Origin: Narthecium ossifragum
Taxonomy: Eukaryota > Streptophyta > Magnoliopsida > Dioscoreales > Nartheciaceae
Reading direction: 5' to 3'
Length of the DNA stretch: 64,000 nucleotides
NCBI GenBank assembly: GCA_963920575.1
Contig: OY986970.1
Location: 1,317,001 to 1,381,000, forward strand
Below are positions 62,602-64,000 of the stretch, piece after piece (the stretch's first letter is position 1; each line of letters opens with the position of its first letter). The position numbers and the translations under genes are program-made. The notes below the pieces were generated by a model, which saw nothing but the letters and a program-made list of their open reading frames with translations, had not been told where the DNA came from and did no database searches.

Positions 62602-64000
62602 CGCGCCTCCTCCGCCGGATCTCGATTGAACGGACCGGAGCCGCCGGGATACCGGGATCCGCCGGAGCAGCAAGAATTCAGGCGGATCGGAGCATACCAA
62701 GCGGGGGATTAGATTTTGGGGGGCGATTAGGATTAGGGTTTCTTCTAGGCTCGGTCCTCTGGGATCTCCATTTAGTTATTGCTTTTCTTTATTTTATTTG
62801 GGCGGAGAAGATATCAAACCTCTCCTGCTCGAGGCGTTACAATGTCTCGCGGAGACGATTAACTGGATCGACACCTCTTTCAGGAATTATGAAAATGACA
62901 AAAACGTCCTTGGAGAACTATTTTGTGTTCCATAATTTTGTTGCGTTCGAAGAGTATTTTATGGGGCATTTGGTTACGAATAGTCTAATCACTGAATCAG
63001 AGGGGATAGGGATCAATAACCGATAAGTTATGAGATAAAATTTATCCCACTTTGATGTTTGATTGAAAAGTGAGGATAATGAGGTAATGATTAGTTGGAA
63101 TTTGTAAGGTGGAAAATAAATTGATAATATTGGATAAAAAAATATGAAATAGAAATAGAGATTTGTGAGGAGGAAAGTAAATTAATAATATTGGTATTGA
63201 ATTAATAATATGATAATGTATAAATATTCACATTGGTTTTAATAAATTATTTAATAATATGATAATACATATTATATTAATTAAACTATAATATTATCAC
63301 CCCACCCGTCCTATTCGACGCCTTCTCCTGCTAATCCCTCTTATATCAACGCTCGTTTATTTGTCATCTTCGGCAGATGCTCGCTCCTCCGCTATCGTTG
63401 GCATCAATGCCCGCCCATCCTCCACCGGGTCGTATGGCCCGGCGGTGTTGATGGCGTTCTTACACGTAACCTCCACTTCCAGCGTACACCAAAAAGAATC
63501 GCATCGCCACATGACATAGCATGATAACGTGACATGGTTATACACATCAATGCATCATGATACGGACCCATTTATATTAATATAATAATATTATTTTAAT
63601 TTATGTTATTAAAATAAATAAAAAATAAATAGTAGCTTAATTCAAACAAATCAAATTAGGAATTTTTCATTAATTAGATTAAAATTTTGCATAAAAACGC
63701 CCGTAAGACCCCATCTTACACTCAAGTCCCTCTAATCCTAGGTTTAGGAATCCCGAGATAACTTAAGAATCCAAGAATAAAAGAGATATTTGGGTCTTAT
63801 CCCAGATTAGAGCACCCGCATTAGCCACCCTAAATGCTTCCCTACCCTATTTTAGGGGGGCAAATATAGGATGCTGGTGAAATCAGGGCTGCATCAGCTT
63901 CCCTACAATCACCCTATAATAGAGGAGATGAACAATGTGGGGGAGCACTGTAGCACTCTATATATATTAATTTATATTAAAAAATGCTAACTTGTATATT
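62602..64000. other. PP2A upstream region and AT-rich intergenic sequence
   Basis: No TATA box is evident for PP2A. 62950-63300 is AT-rich with GGGCATTTGGTTAC at about 62963, a MITE-like end for which I found no partner. 63810-63960 (GAGCACCCGCATTAGCC, CCCTATTTTAGGG) looks like part of another small inverted-repeat element that reaches toward the window end. No gene is recognised. Confidence 0.45.

Overview
This window is nuclear DNA of a flowering plant. Its genes are interrupted by GT-AG introns and it encodes a WRKY factor, a chloroplast thylakoid protein and a plant-type PP2A catalytic subunit. The intergenic DNA is packed with nested LTR retrotransposons, hAT elements and small inverted-repeat elements. 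GC-rich exons and GC-rich repeat blocks lie in an AT-rich background. I cannot fix the species; a non-grass monocot is only a guess.

Seven protein genes could be assembled exon by exon, all with open frames and none with an obvious lesion: a group IIc WRKY factor with the WRKYGKK heptapeptide (+, 16345-17257); a RIQ/DUF1118 thylakoid protein (+, 19027-20060); a small four-span membrane protein resembling DUF6490 (-, 23277-23804); the RNA 5'-kinase/cleavage factor CLP1 (-, 43506-47912, ten exons); the related RNA 5'-kinase NOL9/GRC3 (+, 54150-56393, nine exons); a probable GET2/CAML-like ER receptor (-, 56583-57542, two exons); and a PP2A catalytic subunit (-, 58757-62601, six exons). CLP1 and NOL9, two members of one polynucleotide-kinase family, stand head to head about 6.2 kb apart. 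NOL9 and the GET2-like gene are tail to tail with 189 bp between stop codons.

The repeats are unusually readable because target-site duplications (TSDs) survive. 790-13353 is a whole Ty3/gypsy-type element (TSD GGCGG) on the minus strand, with a tRNA-Met-type primer site, recognisable but ruined RT and integrase remnants, and two almost identical LTRs. A solo LTR (7849-10285, TSD CGACA) is nested in it. Three more solo LTRs of related families lie at 26691-29062 (CATCG), 33331-35909 (ATATC) and 49141-51620 (CTCGC). A different solo LTR lies at 29314-31061 (CCCGC). Two hAT elements with 8-bp TSDs lie at 32850-36748 (AAGAAGAC) and 38920-39598 (CATACCTC); both keep pieces of hAT transposase. Several Tourist/Harbinger-like MITEs with 3-bp TSDs and two large AT-rich tandem arrays fill much of the rest.

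The most unusual signal is that all six LTR loci, including one outside the TGTGAGG group, carry clusters of a short palindrome built on CGATCG/GATCGATC. No CRISPR array or bacterial-style operon is present, and I recognised no tRNA or rRNA gene.
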